A DNA stretch of 56,493 bases from Deltaproteobacteria bacterium (GCA_024275015.1 JAJRZW010000045.1:1-56493), one strand, 5' to 3'. Shown: positions 25,067 through 33,800, counted from the first letter of the stretch. The notes: generated by a model not told the origin, from the sequence alone. Numbers and translations: made by a program.

Positions 25067-26193
25067 TTTTCTCCGTTGTCTTTGGCCATCTGGCCGATGG
25101 TGTTGGCAAAGACGATCAAAAGACCCCGCAGACGCGGCGGCATCTCGTTGAATTTTATTCCCAGCATGGTCGTGGGTTCACCGTCAAGCTCGATCTTTTT
25201 CCGCCAGGCCATGGTCCCGAATATGTTAAGGCCGACCGATTCATCCGGCAGACTTATCCGCAGTTTGGCGATCCGGCCTATGAGATTACCAGCGGGCAGG
25301 TCGCGGTATTTGGGGTCGAGGACCAGGCAGACGCCGCCGAGTGACATATCGCTCGAGAACCCTTTGAAGATATAAGGGCTGCGGCCCGCTTCATCAGGGT
25401 ATATTTCCACTCCAAGGGTGATGGCCAGATCCTGTCGTGAGGTTTTGCGGTTATATATCGCTGGTTTTTTTTCCGGGGCGATATGGGTGTCGGCGATGAG
25501 GTTTCTGAGCCCGGTTTCGACGTCCGGGTGTTCGGCGCAGATGCTCATGAGGTCCATGCGGTCGAGAATTATAAGTTCAGTGGGGAAGATGGCCCGGTAG
25601 GTGGCGGCGTTCTTTTCTTCCCGGTCAAATGGGTAGATCCGGCCGAAGAAATCATTGGCATCGAAGAGACCGCCTTTGTCTTTTTTTTTGCCGCCGTCGG
25701 CGGGGACCATTTCTATCCGACCGCTGACCACGAAGGAAATACGGTTGGCGGGTTCGTCAGGACGGCTGAATACCTCGCCTGCGGCAAGTTTATGCAGATG
25801 GGCGACCTTGAAGATGGCATTCATCTCCGGATAGCTCATTTTTGCGCAGCACTCGGCGATCACGGTGGCGTGGGAATCGCGTTTGTGGATCGCCAGAAAC
25901 AGGGCCCGTATCTCCCTTGACAGGGGCTTGACGATCTCCCACTTGTTCATTGCCGCTGCCAGCCCTTGAAGGGTTTGACCGCTTTCAAGGTACAGGGCAG
26001 AGGCCTTGCGGTAGGCTATCCCGGCCTCAAAGAATTTTTTCTTGCGGAAGAGAAAATCGGCGTGGGAACGGTGTGCCTCCGGCCGGTCGGGAAAGGCGCC
26101 CAGGAGTTTGTTGAAGTCGTTGGCGTTGTCAATCACCAGTGATCCTTCGGCGATCTGGTCGACTATCCGCGGGTCAATTCTATTTTTAGCCAT
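25063..26193 (-). CDS. Cyclic-nucleotide-binding plus PilZ domain protein
   Basis: About 376 residues from ATG 26193 (16 further codons to 26241 look non-coding). Residues about 1-110 are helical, TPR-like. Residues about 115-240 resemble a cNMP-binding (CAP_ED) domain (LHKLAAGEVFSRPDEPANRI, FVVSGRIEMV). Residues about 255-360 are a PilZ-type domain (YNRKTSRQDLAI carries an RxxxR-like motif, DMSLGGVCLVL the D/NxSxxG motif), which binds cyclic di-GMP. One protein could therefore read two nucleotide signals. Operon with the ParA-roadblock gene by 4-base overlap. Together with the HD-GYP protein this points to extensive cyclic di-GMP control of cell organisation. Confidence 0.75.
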   Translation of the reverse strand: MAKNRIDPRIVDQIAEGSLVIDNANDFNKLLGAFPDRPEAHRSHADFLFRKKKFFEAGIAYRKASALYLESGQTLQGLAAAMNKWEIVKPLSREIRALFLAIHKRDSHATVIAECCAKMSYPEMNAIFKVAHLHKLAAGEVFSRPDEPANRISFVVSGRIEMVPADGGKKKDKGGLFDANDFFGRIYPFDREEKNAATYRAIFPTELIILDRMDLMSICAEHPDVETGLRNLIADTHIAPEKKPAIYNRKTSRQDLAITLGVEIYPDEAGRSPYIFKGFSSDMSLGGVCLVLDPKYRDLPAGNLIGRIAKLRISLPDESVGLNIFGTMAWRKKIELDGEPTTMLGIKFNEMPPRLRGLLIVFANTIGQMAKDNGEK

Positions 26194-26241
26194 AATATCT
26201 ATATATGGGTGCGGGGAATACGTTTGCCGGTTAAGCAGCAA

Positions 26242-26609
26242 TGATCCTGATATTGATTGGAATTATCTTCTAACTCTTTCCTGTTTTGCGTCTCTTTGTC
26301 AAATTATTCTTGTTTTTGTGGTCTTTTGGCCTTTAACTATGGATGGTCTCGTAAATATCTCAAACGGAATCGGATCCATGTAATTTCAATAAGTTATAAG
26401 AGTAATTGTCGTTGGCCCGCAATTTATTGCGAGGTCAACGGCAATTGAGTGTTGCAAACCCCGTCCCGGCTTTTGCATTTTTTCCTGCGAGTATTTGCCA
26501 TTACAAATAAAGGTGTCTACAATAATTTTTTATCAGGATGTCGCACGGTCTTTCTGCTCAAGACAATTTCTGTGTAAAACCAAAGAGATAGATTGTCGAG
26601 GGGGGATTT
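26242..26609. other. 368-base gap with a family 4 repeat
   Basis: Divergent region between the cNMP/PilZ gene and the STAS gene. It holds family 4 at about 26340-26446 and AT-rich sequence (26500-26530) that may contain the STAS promoter; no clear -35/-10 pair or ORF is supported. Confidence 0.5.
26340..26446 (+). repeat. Repeat family 4, plus-strand copy
   Basis: GGATGGTCTCGTAAATATCT, CATGTAATTTCAATAAGTTA and CGCAATTTATTGCGAGGTCA in the same order as the minus-strand copy at 3409-3498. This copy carries about 18 extra bases (GTAATTGTCGTTGGC region) before the CGCAAT/ATTGCG palindrome. Confidence 0.6.
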
Positions 26610-27029
26610 ATGGGAACCATAGATATTACTCTTGATGCCGGACGGGATCTGACCATCCATCGGGTCGAGGGGCAGATCATGGCCGAGGATGTCAAATGCT
26701 GGATTGAGGAATACTACCAGGGTGACGCCATCACTATGAATACCCTGTGGGATTTTTCCCGTGCTGATGTGAGCCGGGTGCAAGGTGATGATATCAGGGA
26801 TCTGGCCAGGTTGGTACGGCAGTACGCCGAGGTCAGAAGGGGCGGACGCACCGCCCTGGTTCTTGCCGGTGACCTTGAGTTCGGCCTCGGGCGAATGTTT
26901 TCCGTTTTCAGCGCCATCGAGGAAGTGCCGCTGGAGTTTGCCTGTTTCCGGGATAATGATTCGGCCGAGGATTGGCTCTGGTTATCGGGCGTTGACGGCC
27001 CGGGGCCGCGAGCTATACCGGAGCGGTAA
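26610..27029 (+). CDS. SpoIIAA/STAS-like protein
   Basis: 139 residues, preceded by GAGGGGGG seven bases before the ATG. The pattern IDITLDAGRDLTIHRVEGQI followed by a helix, TLWDFSRADVSRV, TALVLAGDLEFGLGRMF and a C-terminal helix resembles the SpoIIAA-like/STAS fold seen in small soluble bacterial proteins of unknown role. No phosphorylatable serine motif of anti-anti-sigma factors can be picked out with confidence. Neighbours on the other strand are the nucleotide-signalling operon and the GTPase module, but co-function is not shown. Confidence 0.65.
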   Translation: MGTIDITLDAGRDLTIHRVEGQIMAEDVKCWIEEYYQGDAITMNTLWDFSRADVSRVQGDDIRDLARLVRQYAEVRRGGRTALVLAGDLEFGLGRMFSVFSAIEEVPLEFACFRDNDSAEDWLWLSGVDGPGPRAIPER

Positions 27030-27035
27030 TCGTCA

Positions 27036-27168
27036 TTGACGGCCACCCGGTGGGAACCGTGGCCGGTCAGTGACCCCGATGCCGATCTCCTGTCGGCTGA
27101 TTTCGGCGACCAGGCCATTGCCCGGGTGGCGCCGGTGGATGCTTGGTTCTGGTGGCTTTTTATTCTTC
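27036..27168 (+). other. Possible gene remnant cut by a family 1 element
   Basis: The frame from 27036 has codon usage like the surrounding genes (VSDPDADLLSADFGDQAIAR, then a Trp-rich hydrophobic stretch WFWWLFILP), but it runs into the family 1 element at 27169 and has no credible start. It may be the 3' end of a degraded membrane-protein gene. Support is weak. Confidence 0.25.
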
Positions 27169-27389
27169 CCTGGATCCGTGATGTTCGGGAACAACGGTGC
27201 AGATGCAAGGAAGCAACGATGTTGATAATACTTAGGTATATCAACGAGTTGTCGACACAGTAGCTGCGTCGTTCTCGAACGCCCTCCGGGCGGCGGGGTG
27301 AAATTTTCCACCGGAGTAATAGTTGGATAAAAATACGTAAATTCAGGTAGATGCATACATAAGTAACACAAAGTCATCACGGATTCAGG
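27169..27389 (-). repeat. Family 1 element, copy 2 (inverted relative to copy 1)
   Basis: 221 bp with ends CCTGGATCCGTGATG and, inverted, CATCACGGATTCAGG. Its reverse complement aligns along its whole length with the copy at 12994-13212, including the CACCCCGCCGCCC block and the central GTTGATATAC palindrome. It ends two bases before the stop codon of the 173-residue gene. No clean direct duplication flanks this copy. Confidence 0.78.
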
Positions 27390-27390
27390 T

Positions 27391-27912
27391 TTACTTCCAC
27401 ATAAACCATACCCCCGCGATGGCGGCGGCGATGCCGAGGATGAAACCGGTCAGGGACGGGAGAATCCGGGACGGCCTTTTCAACGCCGCCGGCGGGACGA
27501 GGCGGAGCAGGTCTTCCTCCCAGGCGGCAAGCTCCGGCACCGCCAGTACGGTGCGTGATCCGGCGGTACGGTTGTCGGGCAGGGTGGTGATGAGCCCGGT
27601 AATTTTTCCCATCCGGTCATTAAGCCATTTTTCTATTACCGCCTTTTCTTCACTCCTGATGCGGTCGCATTTTATCTTTGCCACCACCAGGGTCTCCGGG
27701 CCGGTGCGGATGGAACCTCCCGGCAGTTCCTGCTCTACCTGTTTTTTTACCGCGATATAGTCCGGCCCATGCGTTGCCAGGGACGCGCGGCTGAATATTT
27801 CCGCCGGGCTTGTCTCCACCAGTCGATCGGGGTCGCCGACGAGAAAACGATGTCCGAATACCCCCGCTCTCGGGGTTTCAATCAGTAACAGCGGTCTGTT
27901 TATTGCCGCCAT
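27391..27912 (-). CDS. C-terminally membrane-anchored protein next to the GTPase gene, function unknown
   Basis: 173 residues. No recognisable family. The N-terminal 145 residues are soluble (LLLIETPRAGVFGHRFLVGD, LVVAKIKCDRIRSEEKAV); the last 25 form a single hydrophobic helix ending FMWK, so the protein is tail-anchored with its bulk in the cytoplasm. The gene overlaps the end of the 841-residue GTPase gene by 13 bases, which argues for co-translation and a shared complex. It could be a partner or regulator of the GTPase domain (inference). Confidence 0.7.
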   Translation of the reverse strand: MAAINRPLLLIETPRAGVFGHRFLVGDPDRLVETSPAEIFSRASLATHGPDYIAVKKQVEQELPGGSIRTGPETLVVAKIKCDRIRSEEKAVIEKWLNDRMGKITGLITTLPDNRTAGSRTVLAVPELAAWEEDLLRLVPPAALKRPSRILPSLTGFILGIAAAIAGVWFMWK

Positions 27913-30425
27913 GGAGGAAGCTCCGGTTCTGCCGGTAGTCCGGTGGCGCGAAAATTGACCACTGTCCTTGCCTCACCCTTGCCGCTGAGGGTCAGGCTCA
28001 GACCGTCAAGTTTCACCGCCTTTCCGGTCCAGACCCCGAAACCGCTTCGGTTTGACGACCAGAACCCGTGGCAGATGGTCTCGACCTCAAGTTTAAGCCG
28101 TCCGGAGGGTTTGATGCTCAGAGGGAATGTCCCCACCTGGGCCGAACGCTCGGCCGCCCGGGCCCGGATCTTTTTTCGGTCAAGCACCTCGTCGCCGTCG
28201 ACCCTGACAATCACCTCGGTATTGCCGCATGACTCGCCCCAGTTTATCGTCGCGATGGAGGTCTTTATGCCCAGCCTGCTGTTTGAACGGTCAAGGTAGA
28301 CCTTGAATCGTTTTACCTCGCGGGACATCTGTTTAAGCGGCGCGGATTCGAGATAGGCGTCCGTCCTCTCCCCGTCCCGGAATTTAAGGAGCTGGCGGTA
28401 GAGGTAGCGATCCTCGGCGCGGTCGATGACCGCGGTCAGGGCGCGGATTTTTTTCAGGGTTGCCGGCGAGATCATCCCCAGGATGTCGCGGTCGTCGGTG
28501 ATAAGCGACAGTTGCCGGCGGGCCCGGTGCCACTGTCGGGAGTTTATATCTTTTATGGTCCCGGCCTTGATCCACCGTGATATTTTCGTCGCAAAATCAT
28601 CGTGGAAAGGCTTGATCTTGCCGGGGGGCAGGGAAGAGGCGTTTATAAGTCGTGCTGCATCGCGATATTGTCTTTGTTTGATCAGTTGTTCGTATATCTC
28701 TCTGAATACAGTGGTTTTTGCCTCCCCGTCCCTGCGGGCCAGGTTGATTTTTTCTTCCGCCAGCCGTCGCAGGAGCCATTGCTGCTGGTCGATTATATCT
28801 TTGTCCACCTGGTTTGGTATCGGCAGGTTATCCACGGTGTATTCCAGGGCTTTGATGGCGTCGCGGTTCAGGTTGTCGCCGTTTGTCATTGCCTCAAGAG
28901 CGGTACCGGCCCGGGCCAGGGCGGCGCGGTTTTTCTCGAGGCCGCGTTCAATCTCTATGCCGGTAATTATGGCGAACGCCTCTTCCACATGATGACCGTT
29001 TTCACCGAAGCGTGAAAGATAGCGCCCGGCAAGGCGGGCCTTGAGGGTATTGCCTTTCGCGGTGTTTACCGGATTCCAGAACATGGCCTCGCGGCGGTCG
29101 CGGAGGTGTCTCAGTCTCGTCAGGGCCTCGCCCCGGTCGATTATCGCGAAGCGGGCGAACAGGTGGCGCCAGCCCGGGGAGCGGTAATAGGCCTCCAGCC
29201 ACCCTTCCGCCCGGGAAAGGTCTTTCGCGGTTGAGGCGGGATTGGAGTCGTAACTGACCACGGCCCGAAATTGGAGACCATCGAACATCGCCTCGGTGGA
29301 ATACGCCGTTAACATAATAATAACGACAAGGACAAGGGTCTGGCCCAGACTGTAAAGCGACAGGCGCCGCAGGGGTTTTTTGAGTTCCCCGGCCCGGGTG
29401 GAGGGCAGGCGGGCGGCCAGCACCCTCCCCCTTTTCAACAGGCGCCATGGCGGCAGCATGGTCCGGCATTTCCACAGGCAGAGGCTTGATCGTTTTTCCG
29501 CCATGCGGGTAAACAGGGCGACTTCGTTTTCTTCCCTGCGGATGGCGCTCCAGATAAACGGGGTCTCGAGGTTGAAGGCGGGCAGGGGATTGATCCGGGC
29601 CGGTTTTTCAAGACAGCTTTTTTCATCACAGACAATCCGGGCGGCACCGAAGGCGCTGATCGGGAAGGCCTTGAAGTTGCCTGGTGAAACGGAATTGTTC
29701 AGAACCTGCGCCAGGCCCTGGTGGGGCGGCGGTGGATTGCGGGAGAGGAACTCGGTTAATAGTTGTTCCTCCCGACCCGGGTGTTCGTGGTCGATTTCGG
29801 AAAAACGGTCCCATTTATTGAAGAGCAGGGCTACCGGGGTATCGGTGTCGGCGGAACACAGACCGCTGGAGCGCATGGTGACAAAGGCCTGTTCCAGGCG
29901 GTGGAGTTCCACCGCGAGTTCATTATGGTCCGGCGTTCCCTCACGCGCTATCTCCGCCAGGACCATGATTCCGTCCATCTCCCGCATGTGGGCCTGCAGT
30001 TTTTGCGCCATTTCGTCGCCGCTTATTTCGGCGTCAATGAGTTCGCCGGAATAATCGGTCAATTCCACCTGAAAGCTTCGGCCCTCGGGTTCAGTGAAAT
30101 GAAACAGGTATTTAAGCGGCGCGGCCCGGTTGGGGTTGGGCGGCGGCAAGTCGCCATGGCTGAGGCGGTTGATGGCCTGGTCAAGCCAGATCCGGCCGAG
30201 GTAATAGGCGGCGCCGGGTTTTTCGGTGTTCCAGGTCGCCGGGTCACCGGCCGGCCGTTTTATTCCGGGAGGATTGATTACCGGGGTGCAGGTGAAACCT
30301 CGGACATTGGCCCGACGCTGCATGGCCAGGGCCGCGAGGATACAGGTTTTGCCCGAGGCGGCCCGGCCGTAGAGGGCAAATCGGTAACGGGGTTCTTTCG
30401 GCTTGAGTAATGACATGTCCACCAT
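27900..30425 (-). CDS. Large membrane-bound P-loop GTPase of unrecognised family
   Basis: 841 residues. The N-terminal third is a TRAFAC-like GTPase: P-loop YGRAASGKT (about 19-27), a DxxG switch in LTDYSGELID, NKWD specificity motif and an SAFG-like G5. A long insertion lies between P-loop and switch. Near residue 370 there is one membrane helix (LVLVVIIMLTAY). The C-terminal half is helical with many Arg/Leu-rich repeats, followed by a beta-rich end (about 740-830). This layout recalls, but does not match, the IcmF/TssM and double-GTPase groups. The first Met or Met4 may be the start. It forms an apparent operon with the 605-residue gene upstream and the tail-anchored 173-residue gene downstream. 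Confidence 0.75.
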   Translation of the reverse strand: MVDMSLLKPKEPRYRFALYGRAASGKTCILAALAMQRRANVRGFTCTPVINPPGIKRPAGDPATWNTEKPGAAYYLGRIWLDQAINRLSHGDLPPPNPNRAAPLKYLFHFTEPEGRSFQVELTDYSGELIDAEISGDEMAQKLQAHMREMDGIMVLAEIAREGTPDHNELAVELHRLEQAFVTMRSSGLCSADTDTPVALLFNKWDRFSEIDHEHPGREEQLLTEFLSRNPPPPHQGLAQVLNNSVSPGNFKAFPISAFGAARIVCDEKSCLEKPARINPLPAFNLETPFIWSAIRREENEVALFTRMAEKRSSLCLWKCRTMLPPWRLLKRGRVLAARLPSTRAGELKKPLRRLSLYSLGQTLVLVVIIMLTAYSTEAMFDGLQFRAVVSYDSNPASTAKDLSRAEGWLEAYYRSPGWRHLFARFAIIDRGEALTRLRHLRDRREAMFWNPVNTAKGNTLKARLAGRYLSRFGENGHHVEEAFAIITGIEIERGLEKNRAALARAGTALEAMTNGDNLNRDAIKALEYTVDNLPIPNQVDKDIIDQQQWLLRRLAEEKINLARRDGEAKTTVFREIYEQLIKQRQYRDAARLINASSLPPGKIKPFHDDFATKISRWIKAGTIKDINSRQWHRARRQLSLITDDRDILGMISPATLKKIRALTAVIDRAEDRYLYRQLLKFRDGERTDAYLESAPLKQMSREVKRFKVYLDRSNSRLGIKTSIATINWGESCGNTEVIVRVDGDEVLDRKKIRARAAERSAQVGTFPLSIKPSGRLKLEVETICHGFWSSNRSGFGVWTGKAVKLDGLSLTLSGKGEARTVVNFRATGLPAEPELPPWRQ

Positions 30426-30561
30426 GTGCCGGAGTTTGCGGGGGAGGGTTTGATCCCGGCCCGGGATTTAATATGAAAAACTAACATTTCCCCACGGTTT
30501 ACGCCATCATTCTGGCCGATAACAAAGTAGATTCGGTGCGTTGTGAAGGCTTACGGCTTTG

Positions 30562-32379
30562 TCAGGGAATGCCACCGGCCATCAGCAGCCACCACCCGGC
30601 CCGGTTGCGACCACAGGCCATGGTGTCGTTGTGGTCAAAACAGGCCCGGGCAGTGGTAGCAAAGAAATTTATGAGCGTCGGGTTGAGTTCGGCCTCCGGA
30701 ACAACCTGCATAGGTTTTGTTCCCCGGCCCAGGAAACGGAGGCGATAGCGTTCAATAATCCTGAGTCCTTCGGAATCAGCGCCGCTTGAGGCCAGAAAGA
30801 AACGGATCGCGCCGCTACGGTCGATTATATTTTCGGGCCTTATGGCCTTTTGTTTCTTCATTATCCGCACCAGGGTGGCGGTTACCCCAAAGGAGTATAG
30901 CTGGCGGTCGGAGAGGGCGCTGGAAAGCTCCTGTCCCAGTTCCCGCGCGGCAAGTCTTCTTCCCCGGTCATGAAACCGCATTACCTGGTTTGCCGGTGTC
31001 GATTTTTTCCCGGTCAGGCTTCTGGCCAGGTTGATTCCGGCAGTGCCGATCTTTACCACCGGCATCAGAAACGAGGCGGGGTCGGCAATGCTTGTAATCC
31101 ATTCCATGACCTTGGGGCTGCGGCCGTGGGCAAGTTTTCGCGGTACCTCCCAGAGGGTGAAATACAGCGGGGTCCAGACCTTGATTATTGACGGCGGCGG
31201 GCCGATTTCCTCGCCAAGGCCGGAATCGGTCATCCGGGAGAAATTTTTTAACCGCCGGGGATAATCGGCACCGGCCTTGAGTAATTCCCTGCTGATCGCG
31301 CTCAACAGTTCCGGCGGCAGGTTCCTTTTTACCAGGCGGGAGAATTCCGGCTCCCGGCGAAATTTCATCAGGGCCATGACCGTTGTTTCATCGCCGGTGA
31401 GCAGGGTCCGGATGATATCGGCCCGCATTGAATCCGGGTAGGGATTATGGCCGATGGCGGGGAAGCCATAGAGGAGGTCGACGGGAACCAGCGGTCCCTT
31501 GCTGCGGATCAGCTGTTCTCCCTCCGGCAGCATCAGGAGATCCCATATCCTCGGGGTATCGAGGAATATCTCGAACATTTTCCCGTGCGCCGTTGCCAGC
31601 CGGGTCATGATCGGCCAGAGTTCGCGGCGGAAGCGGGTCAGAAATGCTTTACTGTCCCTCATCCTTGTCCGGATATCTTTCCCGTGCAGCAGCTGCAGGT
31701 TTATCAGTGACGCCAGCTGTTCCGCCGGGCGTTTGATCCCCCGGCCCAGAACCTCGGTCTGCCAGCGGCTGTACTCCAGCCCCGTGTCGCTGTCGTGTTT
31801 GTAGGCGAAGATGACTTCCACACCGTTTAAGCCGCGGGCGTAAAGTTTGTTGATCAGGGTCGGGTTTCGTTCGAGGATACGGCTGAATTCCCTGATTCCG
31901 GCCGGGGAGGCATGGCTCAGGAGGATATCGGTAAGCGGGCGATAGTTCTCTTGATTGGCGGCGAGAAGGAACGCCGGGCTCCGGGGGGAATCGCTCAGGG
32001 TAAGCATGGCCCAGGTCTCGGGGGAGTTGAGTATCGGGATCGTCCCGCGGTTGTCGAATACATCCTTTAAAAGGATTTGTTGTCTCTGCATTGCCGCCGG
32101 GTCAACCGAGGCCATGGTTTGGAACCAGGGAGCGAAAAATGATGATATCGCCGGTGATATGGCACGGGAGTTTTTCGGGGTTTCTGTTCCCGGATTTTTT
32201 TGCCGGCGGGATAGGGCAAATACCGGTTTTGGGGGAGGCGTGAATCGGGATATGGAATTCAGTTCCGGTCGCCCGGGCACGGAAATGATCCCCGGCGACG
32301 AATATATGCCCCGGTACATAAGAGTCGCGCCCAGGGTCAGGATGAGGCCGGCTAAAAAAGAGCGGCTGAAGTCTCTCAT
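30562..32379 (-). CDS. Large N-terminally anchored protein, function unknown
   Basis: 605 residues. A signal-anchor helix at about 7-25 is followed by a Pro-rich segment (about 30-80) and a long, mostly helical domain without recognisable motifs (ILLKDVFDNRGTIPILNSPE, LIRSKGPLVPVDLLYGFPAI). There is no lipobox. Cys residues are few and near the C-terminus (RACFDHNDTMACGRN). By topology the body lies in the periplasm. It precedes the GTPase gene by 136 bases on the same strand; the gap shows no terminator, so the three genes may form one membrane-spanning assembly. Confidence 0.65.
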   Translation of the reverse strand: MRDFSRSFLAGLILTLGATLMYRGIYSSPGIISVPGRPELNSISRFTPPPKPVFALSRRQKNPGTETPKNSRAISPAISSFFAPWFQTMASVDPAAMQRQQILLKDVFDNRGTIPILNSPETWAMLTLSDSPRSPAFLLAANQENYRPLTDILLSHASPAGIREFSRILERNPTLINKLYARGLNGVEVIFAYKHDSDTGLEYSRWQTEVLGRGIKRPAEQLASLINLQLLHGKDIRTRMRDSKAFLTRFRRELWPIMTRLATAHGKMFEIFLDTPRIWDLLMLPEGEQLIRSKGPLVPVDLLYGFPAIGHNPYPDSMRADIIRTLLTGDETTVMALMKFRREPEFSRLVKRNLPPELLSAISRELLKAGADYPRRLKNFSRMTDSGLGEEIGPPPSIIKVWTPLYFTLWEVPRKLAHGRSPKVMEWITSIADPASFLMPVVKIGTAGINLARSLTGKKSTPANQVMRFHDRGRRLAARELGQELSSALSDRQLYSFGVTATLVRIMKKQKAIRPENIIDRSGAIRFFLASSGADSEGLRIIERYRLRFLGRGTKPMQVVPEAELNPTLINFFATTARACFDHNDTMACGRNRAGWWLLMAGGIP

Positions 32380-32507
32380 TGCGGCCCGGGAGGTTTAATG
32401 GGACAATGAGGAGGCAATTCCGCAAAGCGCAATTGCAGACAAAGGTCAAAGAGTAACAAGGTAGAAGTATTGGATAATTATTATTTTCTGTTTAAGGTAA
32501 TAATCGC

Positions 32508-32536
32508 TTGACATCATCTGAGTCGCCTCTTTACAG
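32508..32536 (+). promoter_or_regulatory. Possible sigma-70 promoter of the thioredoxin-like lipoprotein gene
   Basis: TTGACA at 32508-32513 is a perfect -35 box; the best -10 candidates at the right distance (TTACAG or TTTACA near 32530-32536) are poor. GGGAGG precedes the downstream ATG. The divergent 192-base gap also serves the 605-residue gene. Confidence 0.4.
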
Positions 32537-32571
32537 CATTAACTCAGGATTTTAAACAGGGAGGATCAAAC

Positions 32572-33072
32572 ATGTCAAGGATGTGTTGCCTGGATTGGCG
32601 GCGGTTCCCGTTAGCGTTTGTGGTTGTTTTTTTCTTTATCGCCGTCACTGCCTGTGTGTTGATGAAGCCTGCGCCGGCACCGCCGAAGATTCATTGGCAG
32701 ACCCTGGTCAGGGGTAGAACTCTGGCGGCTGAACGTCATCTTCCCGGCCTGGTGGATTTTTTTTACGGCCCCGGTTGTCAGCGTTGTGACCGTTTTATCA
32801 ACGAGATATATACCGACCATGCGGTCATAGCCCGGGTGAATGCCCGTTTTATTCCCGTGCGTATAAGTCTTGCCGCGCCCCTGTCGCCAGAGGAACAGAT
32901 GTTGGCGGATGAGATGGCAAACATGGGTGAGTGCATGTTGATGTTCCTCGATCCCGGGGGGGAGGTTATCAGACGCCGGCAAGGTCCTTCAATCTGCAGT
33001 ACAGAGCCCATGGGGGTGGCAGAGTTCATCGCCATGCTTGATGACGTGGAAAGGATCCTGACAGAGAGGTGA
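32572..33072 (+). CDS. Thioredoxin-like lipoprotein
   Basis: 166 residues. The hydrophobic leader ends in a lipobox, VTAC with Cys28, so the mature protein should be lipid-anchored facing the periplasm. The mature part has a thioredoxin-fold start (LVDFFYGPGCQRCDRFINEI) with a C69-x-x-C72 active-site pair, close to the DsbD-C/thioredoxin_7 type rather than canonical CGPC, and ends with a glycine-containing strand and helix. A disulfide reductase or thiol-transfer role in the envelope is likely. A third Cys pair (GECMLM, SICST) is unusual. Transcribed alone, divergent from the 605-residue gene. Confidence 0.75.
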   Translation: MSRMCCLDWRRFPLAFVVVFFFIAVTACVLMKPAPAPPKIHWQTLVRGRTLAAERHLPGLVDFFYGPGCQRCDRFINEIYTDHAVIARVNARFIPVRISLAAPLSPEEQMLADEMANMGECMLMFLDPGGEVIRRRQGPSICSTEPMGVAEFIAMLDDVERILTER

Positions 33073-33113
33073 ATTATCCGCCTTCCGTATTTTCTGAGTG
33101 TCAGCCATGATTT

Positions 33114-33303
33114 ATGAAGTCGTAACAATTCCCCGCTCCGGCTGAAAACGACGATTTTCGGGCCCCGGTCGGCGGGCTGCTAAAATCCCGAACTCGGGAT
33201 ATGCCCTCAAACATGCGGGATTTTTTAATGCATCCCCCCGCCCGGGGCTTTTTCCGAAAATCGCCGAAGACTCCTCCGCGGGGAATTGTTACGAGACCGT
33301 CAT
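33114..33303 (+). repeat. Repeat family 3, complete copy
   Basis: 190 bp with inverted ends ATGAAGTCGTAACAATTCCC and, in reverse complement, ATGACGGTCTCGTAACAATT. Interior blocks GCTCCGGCTGAAAACGACGA, CCGAACTCGGGATATGCCC and GCGGGATTTTTTAATGCATC match the other copies. It has no coding potential. It occupies most of the gap between the lipoprotein and the cold-shock gene. Confidence 0.78.
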
Positions 33304-33402
33304 AATTGGCCGTAATTGATTTTTTATGAATTTAACATTCTGATATCGTTGGGTTATCTGTCTTTGAAGTCCGCGTCTGGAGATGCTTTTTTGAGAAAAA
33401 AC

Positions 33403-33430
33403 TTGTCAAAACGGTACTCTGACTGCTAAT
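33403..33430 (+). promoter_or_regulatory. Possible promoter of the cold-shock gene
   Basis: TTGTCA at 33403-33408 and GCTAAT at 33425-33430, spacing 16. It leaves a leader of about 55 bases before the ATG, shorter than the long regulatory leaders of E. coli cspA. Confidence 0.4.
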
Positions 33431-33492
33431 GGAATTTTAGTCGGTACTGTCGGGCGCATCGATCTTTTATGATCAAAAGAGGAGAGGTGTTT

Positions 33493-33705
33493 ATGTCTGA
33501 ACGCAGTAGTGGAATTGTTAAATGGTTTAACCGGGTGAAGGGATACGGTTTTATCACCCGTGGGGAAGGGGACGATATCTTTGTCCACTACAGCGCGATC
33601 CGTGGCGCTGGTTACCGTAACCTTGAAGAGGGTCAGGAGGTTGAGTTCAAGCTCATTGAAGGCCAGAAAGGACTGCAGGCGGAGGATGTTGCCGGAGTTG
33701 ACTGA
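33493..33705 (+). CDS. Cold-shock domain (CspA-family) protein
   Basis: 70 residues from ATG 33493, which has GAGGAGAGG at the right distance; the frame is open from 33469 but that start has no site. The single cold-shock OB fold is complete: [15 protein letters not shown] with RNP1 (KGYGFI) and DIFVHYSAI with RNP2. The protein binds single-stranded RNA or DNA and melts structure in transcripts; whether it is cold-induced or constitutive cannot be read from the sequence. Followed by a very strong terminator. The many structured repeats nearby would be natural RNA-chaperone substrates, but that is speculation. Confidence 0.93.
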   Translation: MSERSSGIVKWFNRVKGYGFITRGEGDDIFVHYSAIRGAGYRNLEEGQEVEFKLIEGQKGLQAEDVAGVD

Positions 33706-33800
33706 TTAACGGATGCGTTTTGTTTCGGGGGTGTCGTCGAACCCATCGTTTTAGGGGTTGTTTCCCAATCGTTCGACAGTGGCGGCACTCCTTTGGCCGA

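Noticed and set aside
27900-30425. Type VI secretion protein TssM/IcmF
   Set aside because: Only one membrane helix, different order of domains, and no other type VI genes nearby.
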